From positions 53,470 through 117,469 of the forward strand of contig JAFMAD010000002.1 in the NCBI GenBank assembly GCA_029785195.1: a DNA stretch of 64,000 bases, read 5' to 3'. The notes below the pieces were generated by a model, which was not told where the DNA came from, made no database searches, and saw nothing but the letters and a program-made list of their open reading frames with translations. Position 1 is the first letter of the stretch, and every line of letters begins with the position of its first letter. Shown here piece by piece: positions 1-7,452 of the stretch. A program made the translations under genes and the position numbers. This DNA comes from Nitrososphaerota archaeon (GTDB lineage Archaea > Thermoproteota > Nitrososphaeria > Nitrososphaerales > Gagatemarchaeaceae).

Positions 1-23
1 CAAGGGAGGCTGAAGAATCCAGC

Positions 24-326
24 TTGGCTACCGGTGTTCACAATTTGAGCAGCAAATCAAAAAAACAACAGGAAAATGACGGTAAGTTAGTCAAAGCATC
101 GGCTAGTCTCCAGCAAATAGCGGATTCTAACATCACTCCGAGGAACATACGCAAGATAGTGAAGGACTCGATTACTGTGCTTCAGGACACAAAATTGAGT
201 GTCGCTGTCAGGGCCGCAAATGCCATCAGCATGCTCGACGAAGTGGCCCAGGATCCGAACATGCCATCCTTTGCGAGGGTCACACTCTGGTCAGCGGTCT
301 CTGAGCTCGAATCAATTCGCGAGTAG
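24..326 (+). CDS. UPF0147 family protein
   Basis: A 100-residue, mostly helical protein resembling the archaeal UPF0147 family, whose function is unknown. The family-like part is roughly residues 25-98, with SITVLQDTKLSVAVRAANAI in the middle; the first 20 residues are a polar Lys/Gln/Ser-rich extension. The TTG start at 24 is preceded by a GGGAGG stretch at 4-9. The next gene starts 19 nt after the stop on the same strand, so the two may be cotranscribed. The family assignment is by recognition; no activity can be proposed. Confidence 0.8.
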   Translation: MATGVHNLSSKSKKQQENDGKLVKASASLQQIADSNITPRNIRKIVKDSITVLQDTKLSVAVRAANAISMLDEVAQDPNMPSFARVTLWSAVSELESIRE

Positions 327-345
327 CAAGACTTAACACAACCAC

Positions 346-795
346 TTGCCGTATACGGACGACGAAGAATTGCCTGCCTGTCCAAACTGTGGAACGCCCA
401 ACGACACTCCATCGAAGGTGTTCTCTGTCATAGTCGAGCCAAAGGAGGGCGAAAGGGGGCTGACTCAGCGGAAGGTCGGTATGTACCAATGTTCCAAATG
501 CGGCACGAAGTACCCCATCATAGTAAGCAGACAGAAGTACCTTGTTATCGCTGAAGACCAGCTCAAGAAGATACAGAGCGACGTGAAGGACCTGAAGAGG
601 ACGAATGAGGACCTAGAGCAGAGTGTAGGCAGTCTGAAAAGGAACCAAGAGGAGCTCGAAGAAATGATCAAGGAGAAGGAAAAGGAGTCCCAAGTTAAGC
701 AACTTGAAGTGAAGTTGCGGGCACTAGAGGGCCAGGTTTCCTATCTAAAGAAAGAAAAGGGAGAGCTCGAAGAGAAGGTTTCCAGGTTCCGCTAA
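346..795 (+). CDS. Zinc-ribbon protein with C-terminal coiled coil
   Basis: A 149-residue protein of two parts. Residues 1-60 hold two CxxC knuckles, CPNCG and CSKCG, that should bind one zinc ion. Residues 65-149 are a continuous Glu/Lys/Leu heptad-like helix, predicted coiled coil. The start is TTG. The last four bases overlap convergently with the end of the next gene, which is also a coiled-coil protein, so the two could be partners. The domain layout recalls small archaeal accessory proteins of chromatin or transcription, but no specific function is recognised. Confidence 0.7.
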   Translation: MPYTDDEELPACPNCGTPNDTPSKVFSVIVEPKEGERGLTQRKVGMYQCSKCGTKYPIIVSRQKYLVIAEDQLKKIQSDVKDLKRTNEDLEQSVGSLKRNQEELEEMIKEKEKESQVKQLEVKLRALEGQVSYLKKEKGELEEKVSRFR

Positions 796-1049
796 ACCTG
801 GTACCCTTCGCTCGAAGCTACAGACTCTACTGAGTAGGAAGAGATCTTCTCTTCCAGAACAGCCTTCTCCGTCCGGAGGGCCTCAACCTCGCTAGAAAGG
901 GAAGAAGCATGTCTTTCCATTTCCAGCGTTGTCAATCTCTCCTTGAGGGCCGAGATGTCACTTATCAGCGACGCCTGCTCTGCTTCGAGAGCCACTATGT
1001 GCTGCTCGAGCTCCGTCTTATGGTCGATATACTGTGTAACTACTTCCAT
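792..1049 (-). CDS. Small coiled-coil protein
   Basis: An 85-residue protein that is almost entirely predicted coiled coil, with repeated Leu/Glu heptads such as ELEQHIVALEAEQASLISDI. The ATG at 1049 is preferred; an upstream in-frame start at 1088 would run into the divergent gene that begins at 1073. It converges with the zinc-ribbon/coiled-coil gene with a 4-nt overlap. No enzyme motif is visible; a structural or oligomerising role is the most that can be inferred. Confidence 0.6.
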   Translation of the reverse strand: MEVVTQYIDHKTELEQHIVALEAEQASLISDISALKERLTTLEMERHASSLSSEVEALRTEKAVLEEKISSYSVESVASSEGYQV

Positions 1050-1072
1050 CGAAGACCGAATATGAGATTGCG

Positions 1073-1462
1073 GTGGACGTGATTTCACCGCCCAAACTTA
1101 AAACAATTGATACAATCGTTAAACCGTTTCAATCACTTGAAATCTTATCAACATACACCGTCCTCCATTCCAGGATGAAAGGCATCTGGGCAGCACCAGA
1201 AGACGATAAGAATCGTGAGCTAGCCAAGTTACTCACACCGCAGATGGTACTGATACTCAAGGCATTGAGGGGCAAGCTTGACGTCGGACTTTCGAATGCC
1301 GAAATTGATTCACAGCTCGGGGCAGGATCCCAATGGATAGTGTTCTGGGGACTACGTGAACTAATGGCCTTGGACATCATCGAATTCGACGTACACTTGT
1401 TCGGTGAACCCGGTAAGTATCGTTTGACGCAGACAGGTGTCTCCGTCGCTGAATCACTCTAA
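1073..1462 (+). CDS. Winged-helix-like DNA-binding protein
   Basis: A 129-residue protein whose residues 45-128 look like a winged helix: helices around MVLILKALRGKL and NAEIDSQLGAGSQWIVFWGL, then a hairpin ending YRLTQTGVSVAESL. That ending is typical of MarR/PadR-like or archaeal transcription regulators. The start is GTG at 1073, only 23 bp from the divergent coiled-coil gene; a later ATG at 1175 is possible. It is followed 10 nt later by the 3' end of an opposing tRNA-Leu gene. The regulatory target is unknown. Confidence 0.55.
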   Translation: MDVISPPKLKTIDTIVKPFQSLEILSTYTVLHSRMKGIWAAPEDDKNRELAKLLTPQMVLILKALRGKLDVGLSNAEIDSQLGAGSQWIVFWGLRELMALDIIEFDVHLFGEPGKYRLTQTGVSVAESL

Positions 1463-1472
1463 AGAGAGATGG

Positions 1473-1557
1473 TGCGGGGGGTGGGATTTGAACCCACGAA
1501 CCCCTGAGGGACGAGGTCCTGAGCCTCGCGCCGTTGACCAGGCTGGGCGACCCCCGC
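1473..1557 (-). tRNA. tRNA-Leu(CAG)
   Basis: An 85-nt class II tRNA on the minus strand. The acceptor is GCGGGGG paired with CCCCCGC plus discriminator A; the anticodon loop has CAG; there is a long variable arm; the T-arm stem GTGGG/CCCAC encloses TTCAAAT. No intron and no encoded CCA. It lies next to the intron-containing tRNA-Thr gene in the same orientation. Confidence 0.93.
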
Positions 1558-1634
1558 AGCTGTCGACTCGACTGAAAAAGTGGTTTTAAAGTAATCTGAA
1601 GTCTTGCATATCAATCGTTTTGAGCTGGGCAAAG

Positions 1635-1724
1635 AGCCTCGGCCGGGATTTGATCCCGGGACCCCTGCCTGTTTGGATTCTTGGTTTACCAAGGCAGTGC
1701 TCTACCAGGCTGAGCTACCGAGGC
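1635..1724 (-). tRNA. tRNA-Thr(GGT) with a 16-nt intron at 37/38
   Basis: The acceptor is GCCTCGG/CCGAGGC with discriminator T, and the T-arm is CCGGG/CCCGG. The anticodon stem CTGCC/GGCAG is interrupted after the anticodon GGT and A37 by about 16 nt that must be removed to restore a 7-nt loop. Position 37/38 is the canonical archaeal site, cut by the splicing endonuclease at a bulge-helix-bulge. The mature length is 74 nt. Its D-arm (GCTCAGCCTGGTAGAGC) gives a direct reference for the interrupted D-arm of tRNA-Thr(TGT) at 5459. Confidence 0.9.
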
Positions 1725-1843
1725 GATGTGGACAGACACCAATATGTGCGATTTTTTAGTGTTTGGTAGGTCAGATACGCAGTAAGAGCCCATTAGCCCT
1801 ATAGTGTGATTTAAAAGACGATGAATCCTCGGTCGAAAGGGGT

Positions 1844-1978
1844 GCCGGGGTAGCATAGCTTGGCTTATTGCGCCGGGCACGACCCTTAAGTGGGCGAAAC
1901 TCATAATCCCAAGCTCGGATGCGATATCCGGAGGTCGCGGGCTCGAAAGTAAGGAGAACGAGAATCCCGCCCCCGGCA
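1844..1978 (+). tRNA. Elongator tRNA-Met(CAT) with three introns
   Basis: The acceptor GCCGGGG (1844-1850) pairs with CCCCGGC (1971-1977), with discriminator A. Removing three segments gives a 76-nt tRNA with all arms intact: 1877-1898 (22 nt, position 30/31 of the anticodon stem), 1906-1925 (20 nt, canonical 37/38, anticodon CAT at 1902-1904) and 1946-1962 (17 nt, in the T-loop near 57/58). The restored anticodon arm is CCGGA-CTCATAA-TCCGG and the T-arm GCGGG-CTCGAAT-CCCGC. Ends may slip by one base because of repeated bases at the junctions. The loop begins C rather than T at position 54. Confidence 0.85.
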
Positions 1979-2024
1979 CTTCAGAAAACTTATACCCGAC
2001 CAATCTCGAAGCCCACCAACACAC

Positions 2025-2159
2025 ATGATTTCAGCGCTCAGTACTGCCAGCTACTACAACTTTCTCAGCGGTACAATGATAGCGTTGTTCGTCATCACAC
2101 TCGCAATCATCTTCGTTTATGAGTATGAAGTGCTCCGAAGACCGAAGAACCAGGGTTAA
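2025..2159 (+). CDS. Small single-pass membrane protein
   Basis: A 44-codon ATG-started reading frame. It encodes a short N-terminus, one hydrophobic segment (GTMIALFVITLAIIFVY) and a charged tail EYEVLRRPKNQG, as in small archaeal membrane proteins. An A/T-rich stretch, ACTTATAC, lies about 32 nt upstream (1987-1994), just after the tRNA-Met gene. The last four bases overlap the end of the convergent RPA-like gene. Function unknown; too short for family recognition. Confidence 0.5.
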   Translation: MISALSTASYYNFLSGTMIALFVITLAIIFVYEYEVLRRPKNQG

Positions 2160-3334
2160 CCTGAGACCTTCTCGACCTTCGATTCTTCATCCAGTTCTAA
2201 GAACAGGTTTCCCATTCGAGATGTCTGAGAAATCGCATTGATTATTCGCACCTTTTCCCCAACATCAATCTTACCCACTTGCTCGGATTGACCTCTCCAT
2301 CCTACGACCATAATCTCCCCGGTGTCGTCTCCCATCGTGGATTCCGCCTTCTGGACCACTTCACCGTTCTTAAGATGGACATCACGAACTGTCGGATTGG
2401 AGAGCGCCATCACCTCCACACTGTATTTCTCGCGGTTCTTGGTCACTTGATTGATTTTAGAGTACGTTCGTACGGCCGCAAGCCTATCTCGACCGCGAAA
2501 CAGAATCGCACTTCCTGCATCCCCATGGAGCTCGCGGTCACCATTCATGCCCTTCTTGACCCTGAGATGCGTAACGGTCACTTCCTGACCTGGCTTTATT
2601 TCGACATCGAGCAAGCTCCAGATGACTATCCTAACCTTCTCATTCTCCGAACCGCTCCCCAATTCAAATTGCGTCAGTGAACCCGAAGAACCGTCATTTC
2701 TGGTGAAGGTCGAGCTCCTGCTGCCTGAGAGCACGATACCTTCGACCGCTACAATATTCTGCATATCACCAATGTTCGTAAGTTTCTTGGACAGGCTGCT
2801 CAAGGATGGTAGCTTGGAAGAGACTTTCTCCTCTTTGACGAGTTCAACCTTGCCTTTCTTGCCCAAGTTCAGCACCGGCTTGCCGTCCAAACCTTGCCTG
2901 ACATATCCATTGACCACTCTGACTGGCGTGTCTATGATTATGCCATCCAGTTTCAACGCATCTGGACTATCATCCCAAACTGTCAACTTGGTCACATTGT
3001 TCTTGTCGAAGAGTACTACTCGCCTATACCGTCCCGTATCACCTTCCTTTCTCTTGTACTCGGCGATGGGGTAAAGTGCGAGCACCCTGGCAACTATGGT
3101 GATATCGTTGGCTCCGACGTAAAGGTCGTTCAATGTGAGGTCTGAAACAGTCGCCTGCTCGAGTTTGACTCCCATTTCTCCCGCAATAAGAAACAGTGCA
3201 CCTTGGTCGGTAAGGAAGCCCGCTCCGACTGTCCGCTTCTTATCCTCCACCATGCTCACCACCTCTTCCCTGGTAATCTCAGGTCTATTCCTCAGTATTT
3301 CGTCCATGAGAGAGTCGAAGTCATACATCGCCAT
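2156..3334 (-). CDS. RPA-like single-stranded DNA-binding protein (OB folds)
   Basis: A 392-residue protein resembling archaeal replication factor A large subunits, which coat single-stranded DNA in replication and repair. After a helical N-terminus (DSLMDEILRNRPEITREEV) three OB-fold-like segments can be seen: residues 70-165 (ITIVARVLALYP...VVLFD...LTVWDD), 185-290 (IVAVEGIVLSG...VRIVIW) and 300-385 (YSVEVMAL...IMVVGW). Each has the V-x-G/A...L-x-D...V-x-W pattern of the family. No zinc finger is evident. It is codirectional with the Alba gene upstream, separated by 94 nt. Confidence 0.8.
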   Translation of the reverse strand: MAMYDFDSLMDEILRNRPEITREEVVSMVEDKKRTVGAGFLTDQGALFLIAGEMGVKLEQATVSDLTLNDLYVGANDITIVARVLALYPIAEYKRKEGDTGRYRRVVLFDKNNVTKLTVWDDSPDALKLDGIIIDTPVRVVNGYVRQGLDGKPVLNLGKKGKVELVKEEKVSSKLPSLSSLSKKLTNIGDMQNIVAVEGIVLSGSRSSTFTRNDGSSGSLTQFELGSGSENEKVRIVIWSLLDVEIKPGQEVTVTHLRVKKGMNGDRELHGDAGSAILFRGRDRLAAVRTYSKINQVTKNREKYSVEVMALSNPTVRDVHLKNGEVVQKAESTMGDDTGEIMVVGWRGQSEQVGKIDVGEKVRIINAISQTSRMGNLFLELDEESKVEKVSG

Positions 3335-3428
3335 CCATCACGACTCCTGCTGTGCGACGGGTACAGACGGTTTCAAGCCATCAATCCATTACGAAAGAGG
3401 AGTTAAGCGACGACGAGCTAGGGCTTGC

Positions 3429-3728
3429 TCAGGTCGTGCTTTGTGCCTTTGGCATCGAAAGCTCAATCTCCAACACCGGAAGACTGAGTTGCCTTCCATC
3501 CCTTGATACTACATCTTCACCATCGATCTGAATCTTCGAAATCTGGACCTGACTGAAGAACCTCTTTTTGAGTAACTGTGCTACGTCGACCGCCATGTTG
3601 ATAGCCTCTCCCCTCGAGCGAAGTACTACATGATCGGCTCCGCCGTTGAACATGGTGATACACGCGGTGACGTAGTTCAGGATGGGTTTTGACTGACCAA
3701 CGATTACGGTTTTCGTAGCTTCCGTCAT
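3429..3728 (-). CDS. albA: Alba DNA/RNA-binding protein
   Basis: A 99-residue protein matching the Alba family over its whole length. It has the N-terminal strand TVIVGQSKPILNYVTACITM, the basic loop RSRGEAINMAVDVAQLLKKR and a C-terminal strand VLEIELSM. Alba proteins are abundant dimeric nucleoid proteins that also bind RNA. The Lys usually acetylated in crenarchaeal Alba (KPxxNY region) is present as SKPILNY. A TATA-like GTTATAAGTA reads on the minus strand about 30 nt before the ATG. Confidence 0.92.
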   Translation of the reverse strand: MTEATKTVIVGQSKPILNYVTACITMFNGGADHVVLRSRGEAINMAVDVAQLLKKRFFSQVQISKIQIDGEDVVSRDGRQLSLPVLEIELSMPKAQSTT

Positions 3729-3836
3729 AGCAGATACACCGAACGGCCCTACTTATAACGCCTACGCGCTCACAAATTTTGTCAGTTCGCTACTACAGAT
3801 TGAGATATAACCATCGGTTTAGGTCGGGGCACGAGC

Positions 3837-3912
3837 GGGGTCGTCGGCTAGTCTGGTCCAGGCTTCAAGCCTCGGGCGCTTGAGAGCGCCGGTTCAAATC
3901 CGGCCGACCCCA
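3837..3912 (+). tRNA. tRNA-Pro(CGG)
   Basis: Acceptor GGGGTCG (3837-3843) pairs with CGACCCC (3905-3911), discriminator A, followed by a genomically encoded CCA at 3913-3915. The anticodon arm is CAAGC-CTCGGGC-GCTTG with anticodon CGG, and the T-arm is GCCGG-TTCAAAT-CCGGC. No intron. The dinB gene begins 38 nt after the encoded CCA. Confidence 0.92.
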
Positions 3913-3953
3913 CCAAAAAACCTCTTAAGCCGAGAACCAAGGCTTGCGAAAGC

Positions 3954-5042
3954 TTGACGCGTGTTGTAGGCCATCTAGACCTTGACTACTTCTACGCCCA
4001 AGTAGAAGAGATAGAGAATCCGGCTCTTAGAGACCTTCCGCTAGTGGTGTGTGTGTATTCCGGGCGCACAGAGGACAGCGGAGTCGTCAGCACCGCAAAC
4101 TACAAGGCCAGAGAGCTCGGCGTCAAGTCTGCTATCCCGATAGCAGCGGCCAAGAGGCTACTTGAGGGGACCTCCGCGACATTCTTACCAATGAATCACG
4201 GAAAGTACCAGGAATACTCCAACCGTGTGATGGAAATCCTCGGAGAGCAAGTCGATATAATGGAGCAGACTGGTATAGACGAAGCCTTCTTCGACATAAC
4301 GAAAAAATCGGCGGAAGACTACGAGACTGCCACCAAGATTGCTGTGAGGATAAAGACGGTCATTTTGGAGAAAGAGAAGCTTACCTGTTCGATAGGCCTG
4401 GCTCCAAACAAGATCATCGCTAAGCTGGCATCCGATTTCAAGAAACCCGACGGTCTGACTTCGGTCCCCCCATCTCGGATTCCCCAATTCCTCGGTCCTA
4501 CATCAGTAGAGAAGCTCTACGGGGTCGGTCCCAAGAGCGCAAACATACTGAAGGGTATCGGGATAGTTACTGTGGCCGACCTAGCGGGGAAGGACCTAGA
4601 CGAGCTCGATCGTGTGCTCGACCACAAGTTCTCAATCTATCTGCACGACGCTGCGAACGGGGTTAATGACGAACCTGTAGTGGAGAGCGGAGAGGTAACG
4701 CAGTTGAGCAGGATGATAACTCTGAAGCGCAATTCTCGAGAAGTACAAGACATAGTCGCGCAGCTCTCTCCTGCAATAACTGACCTTCAGAGCAAGATAA
4801 CCAACAAAGAAGTGTTCTTTCATTCGGTCTCGGTGATTGGAGTACTCCCTGACCTTTCGACGAAGACAAGGAGCAGGACACTGAACGCTCCGACAAGAGA
4901 CTTTCTATCGCTCGGGAACGTACTGACGGAGCTCTTTACCTCGCTTCTCGACGACGGACGCGAACTCAGACGAGCCGGAATACGCGTAAGTGACCTCACA
5001 AAAGCTAAAGCTCAGCGCTCCCTCGTAGAGTTCTTTGGGTGA
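3954..5042 (+). CDS. dinB: Family-Y DNA polymerase IV (Dpo4-like)
   Basis: A 362-residue translesion polymerase. The palm carboxylates are in HLDLDYFYAQVE near the N-terminus (Asp9) and GIDEAFFDIT near residue 105 (Asp-Glu); the aromatic steric gate is in DYFYA. A thumb helix-hairpin-helix (KLYGVGPKSANILKGIGI) and a C-terminal little-finger domain follow. Ending KAQRSLVEFFG resembles a PCNA-interacting peptide (Q-x-x-L-x-x-F-F). The start is TTG. Only 6 nt separate it from the SWIM gene, so the two should be cotranscribed. Confidence 0.93.
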   Translation: MTRVVGHLDLDYFYAQVEEIENPALRDLPLVVCVYSGRTEDSGVVSTANYKARELGVKSAIPIAAAKRLLEGTSATFLPMNHGKYQEYSNRVMEILGEQVDIMEQTGIDEAFFDITKKSAEDYETATKIAVRIKTVILEKEKLTCSIGLAPNKIIAKLASDFKKPDGLTSVPPSRIPQFLGPTSVEKLYGVGPKSANILKGIGIVTVADLAGKDLDELDRVLDHKFSIYLHDAANGVNDEPVVESGEVTQLSRMITLKRNSREVQDIVAQLSPAITDLQSKITNKEVFFHSVSVIGVLPDLSTKTRSRTLNAPTRDFLSLGNVLTELFTSLLDDGRELRRAGIRVSDLTKAKAQRSLVEFFG

Positions 5043-5048
5043 GGAGAC

Positions 5049-5468
5049 ATGCCAGTCCTAACAAGAGGCGAACTTCTCTCGAGATACGCTGACCGTTCGA
5101 GCTCGAAGTATGTAGAGAGAGCTGTAGACGCCGTGCTGCAAGGTCGCGTGAAGGAACACGTATTCCTTCCGAGCAACCATGCCGTCTATACGGTCGTCGG
5201 AAGGAATGGAGACGAATTCATCGACTCAGGGCTGCCCTTCTGTTCGTGTAGTCACTTCTTCTTCAGCGTCATGAGAGGCAAGAGTAAGACGTGCTATCAT
5301 CTACTCGCTAACTCGATCGCCAGCGAGTGGAACTTAGCGACCAGAACGGAATTCCATGATGAAGAATTCCCGTACTTCCTGAAGCTCATCGCGTCTGACC
5401 TTCTAGCGCGCCAAGGGGACAAAGAAGATAAGGACAATAGCGAGCCGTCTGATACTGGGCCTCGGTAG
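5049..5468 (+). CDS. SWIM zinc-finger protein
   Basis: A 139-residue protein with a SWIM-type zinc site, CSCSHFFF...KTCYHLLA (C-x-C-x(n)-C-x-H, roughly residues 73-95). SWIM proteins act in recombination-linked DNA repair in archaea and eukaryotes (for example RadA/Rad51 partner proteins). Its position directly after dinB fits a role in damage tolerance, which is inference from context. Its TAG stop lies inside the following tRNA-Thr gene: the coding region and the tRNA overlap by 10 nt on the same strand. Confidence 0.75.
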   Translation: MPVLTRGELLSRYADRSSSKYVERAVDAVLQGRVKEHVFLPSNHAVYTVVGRNGDEFIDSGLPFCSCSHFFFSVMRGKSKTCYHLLANSIASEWNLATRTEFHDEEFPYFLKLIASDLLARQGDKEDKDNSEPSDTGPR

Positions 5469-5558
5469 CTCAGTGAAAGGCGCGGCGCCTTTCGAGTAAC
5501 CTGGTAGAGCACCTGCCTTGTAAGCAGGTGGTCGAGGGTCCAAATCCCTCCCGAGGCT
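5459..5558 (+). tRNA. tRNA-Thr(TGT) with a 26-nt D-loop intron
   Basis: The acceptor GCCTCGG (5459-5465)/CCGAGGC (5551-5557) with discriminator T and the anticodon arm CCTGC-CTTGTAA-GCAGG (anticodon TGT) are intact. The D-arm reads GTAGCTCAG, then 26 nt (5474-5499), then CCTGGTAGAGC. Removing the insert gives the same D-arm as tRNA-Thr(GGT) at 1635-1724. The insert therefore lies between positions 15 and 16. Its 5' part is self-complementary (GAAAGGCGC/GCGCCTTTC). The mature length is 74 nt. The 5' end overlaps the SWIM gene by 10 nt. Confidence 0.88.
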
Positions 5559-5562
5559 CTTC

Positions 5563-6528
5563 TCAACCAGACGTGAGCATGTATGACTTTACTTTGTCCT
5601 TATCCAAGTCGCATAGGAGACCCTTCAATATGCCTGAGTTGTATTCACTTCCCGGATTGAAGCAGACTGTCCGACCAATTTTGACCATCCCTCGTGATTC
5701 GTGAATGTGACCATGAATACCGGCGAGAGGCTGATATTTCTCGATACTTGCTCGGACTGCAGTGCTACCTGCCGACGTCATGACTATGCTGCCTCCAGAG
5801 ATGACTGGCTTCAATGTCTCATCCAGCTTCGGAGCTTGGTCGATTACGGTATTGATAGGAGGAACGTGGAGGTTGAACAGCGCCGTCTTCATGTCCTTAA
5901 TCTGAGACGCCATCTTGTCTATCTTCTGCTGCAGGACTTCCTCGTCAACTTCCCTTGGGCTGTTCCATGGGGTATGGTTGGCGTATCCCAGCGTAATCAT
6001 CTCGTGCTCACCATCAATATCCACTGTCTTTTCCTCGGGGTTTATCACATAGGTCGCTGAGTCAAGGGCCTCGTCGATTTCGAAGAAATCATCGTTGCCT
6101 GGTGAGACGTAACACTTGATGCCCGTACCCTTCAACCTCTCCTCGGCCAACCTCATCCAACCTTCTATGCTTTCCTTCATCAGCTTTTTGAATAACTGAT
6201 TAACAAGTTCCGGTTTTGCGGACAACTCCTCAACATCTTTCGGCTCCGACAAGTATGGATAGAAACCAGAGTCCTTGATGTTCTTGACTACATCGGCCAG
6301 TTGCTCAGGCGACTTTACCACATACGCCGTCCCACCAAATTCACTCTTGTAGTTACCATCGGGTTGCTTAACCACTGGGACAATCATCTTTCCAGTGATG
6401 TCACCACCGAGTATGAGTATGCTCGCGTTGTAGAACTTTCCTGCATTTACGAACTTGCGGAAGCACCTGTCCGATCCGTGGACGTCCGTTACGAAGAACA
6501 GTCTTGTTTTGACCAATGCCTGACTCAC
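5563..6528 (-). CDS. Calcineurin-like metallophosphoesterase
   Basis: A 321-residue protein with the ordered metal-binding blocks of the metallophosphoesterase superfamily: FFVTDVHG (D-x-H, residues 12-19), LILGGDITG (GD), SPGNDDFFE (GND), FNLHVPP (H) and IHGHIHESRG (GH-x-H). Such enzymes hydrolyse phosphomono- or diesters with two metal ions. The substrate cannot be told from sequence. It ends 5 nt past tRNA-Thr(TGT), convergent with it, and may share a transcript with the nucleotidyltransferase-like gene upstream (20-nt gap). Confidence 0.85.
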   Translation of the reverse strand: MSQALVKTRLFFVTDVHGSDRCFRKFVNAGKFYNASILILGGDITGKMIVPVVKQPDGNYKSEFGGTAYVVKSPEQLADVVKNIKDSGFYPYLSEPKDVEELSAKPELVNQLFKKLMKESIEGWMRLAEERLKGTGIKCYVSPGNDDFFEIDEALDSATYVINPEEKTVDIDGEHEMITLGYANHTPWNSPREVDEEVLQQKIDKMASQIKDMKTALFNLHVPPINTVIDQAPKLDETLKPVISGGSIVMTSAGSTAVRASIEKYQPLAGIHGHIHESRGMVKIGRTVCFNPGSEYNSGILKGLLCDLDKDKVKSYMLTSG

Positions 6529-6548
6529 CAGCTGGAGGTTTTAAAACC

Positions 6549-7415
6549 TCACGTGCCCCGCGTTCCGTTTTCGGTAGAGACGCGCGAATCCACCACTTCC
6601 TTGTCTGCTTCTGGAAGCTCATACCATTGTACGCGCTCTCCGACTCTGGCTCGCATCTTCCACCCTGTGCTCTTGGGCGCATCCTCTATCATCTTCCTGA
6701 GTTTGTTGACTCGTTCAGTCACTAGAGCCTTCTCGGGGTCGGAGAGCTCGAACTCATTGACTACTTTGAGGACTCTGTCCAGATTCATCGTGAGTGTCTT
6801 ATACAACCCCCATTCGCCGCCGCACAGCTTAGCAAGATATGCACCATTGATTGCCTCCGGAACATCGCCGCTGCTCACGTCGTGGTCAACGAACATGCTC
6901 ACAATGTCCTTCAGGTCCTTTTGATTGATTTCGACTATCTGTAGCTTCGTCGCCAGCATGTCGGCCAAGGAAATCGTATACTGATCAATCTCAAGACGGT
7001 CCTTGAAGTTGAACTTGTGGCACATCTCGAAGACATCTAGGAAAATATCCACACGCCTTTGATGTTCAATATCGTTGAAAATCAAGCGTCGGTAACCCTG
7101 CATAGCGTTGAACCTGTCCCTCGGTACATAGCCAAGTTCCACGAACAACTGCTTGATTTCCTTCGATTGTTTTGCATGGCCCATGAAGTCCACATCGACA
7201 TAGTTTCTCTGAAGGCTCCTGTGTTTGGCTGAAGGACACCTAAAGAAGAACGACACCCCTCCGAACAGCCTGAGCGTTATCTTTCTTTGCTGAGCGACCT
7301 CGATTATCCTTTTAGCCTCATCAGTAGGGCTCTCAAGAATGGACATCGGTCGGCTGTTGCCCGTTCCGTTTTCTTTTAACCTTTTGTAGGCACCATCATG
7401 GTAATCACGCTCCAT
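6549..7415 (-). CDS. Nucleotidyltransferase-fold protein (AbiEii-like)
   Basis: A 288-residue protein if started at the ATG at 7415. A longer frame to 7511 would overlap the divergent aldo/keto reductase start. Residues 28-75 contain a nucleotidyltransferase-like core: LRLFGGVSFFF, then NYVDVDFMGHAKQ, where D-x-D would be the metal site, then RRLIFNDIEHQRRVDIFLDVF with a third carboxylate. The arrangement recalls minimal nucleotidyltransferases, including AbiEii-type proteins. No antitoxin partner is adjacent, so a housekeeping or unknown role is possible. Confidence 0.6.
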   Translation of the reverse strand: MERDYHDGAYKRLKENGTGNSRPMSILESPTDEAKRIIEVAQQRKITLRLFGGVSFFFRCPSAKHRSLQRNYVDVDFMGHAKQSKEIKQLFVELGYVPRDRFNAMQGYRRLIFNDIEHQRRVDIFLDVFEMCHKFNFKDRLEIDQYTISLADMLATKLQIVEINQKDLKDIVSMFVDHDVSSGDVPEAINGAYLAKLCGGEWGLYKTLTMNLDRVLKVVNEFELSDPEKALVTERVNKLRKMIEDAPKSTGWKMRARVGERVQWYELPEADKEVVDSRVSTENGTRGT

Positions 7416-7452
7416 CAGATAGAATAAAACGGGGGTACGCGCCTGTGGCGCT

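Noticed and set aside
1919..2122. 67-residue frame across tRNA-Met
   Set aside because: It lies over the tRNA and its introns; the 44-codon membrane protein frame at 2025 is more protein-like.
6301..6924. 207-residue plus-strand frame
   Set aside because: Antisense to the phosphoesterase and nucleotidyltransferase-like genes, low-complexity Ser/Thr-rich, no motif.
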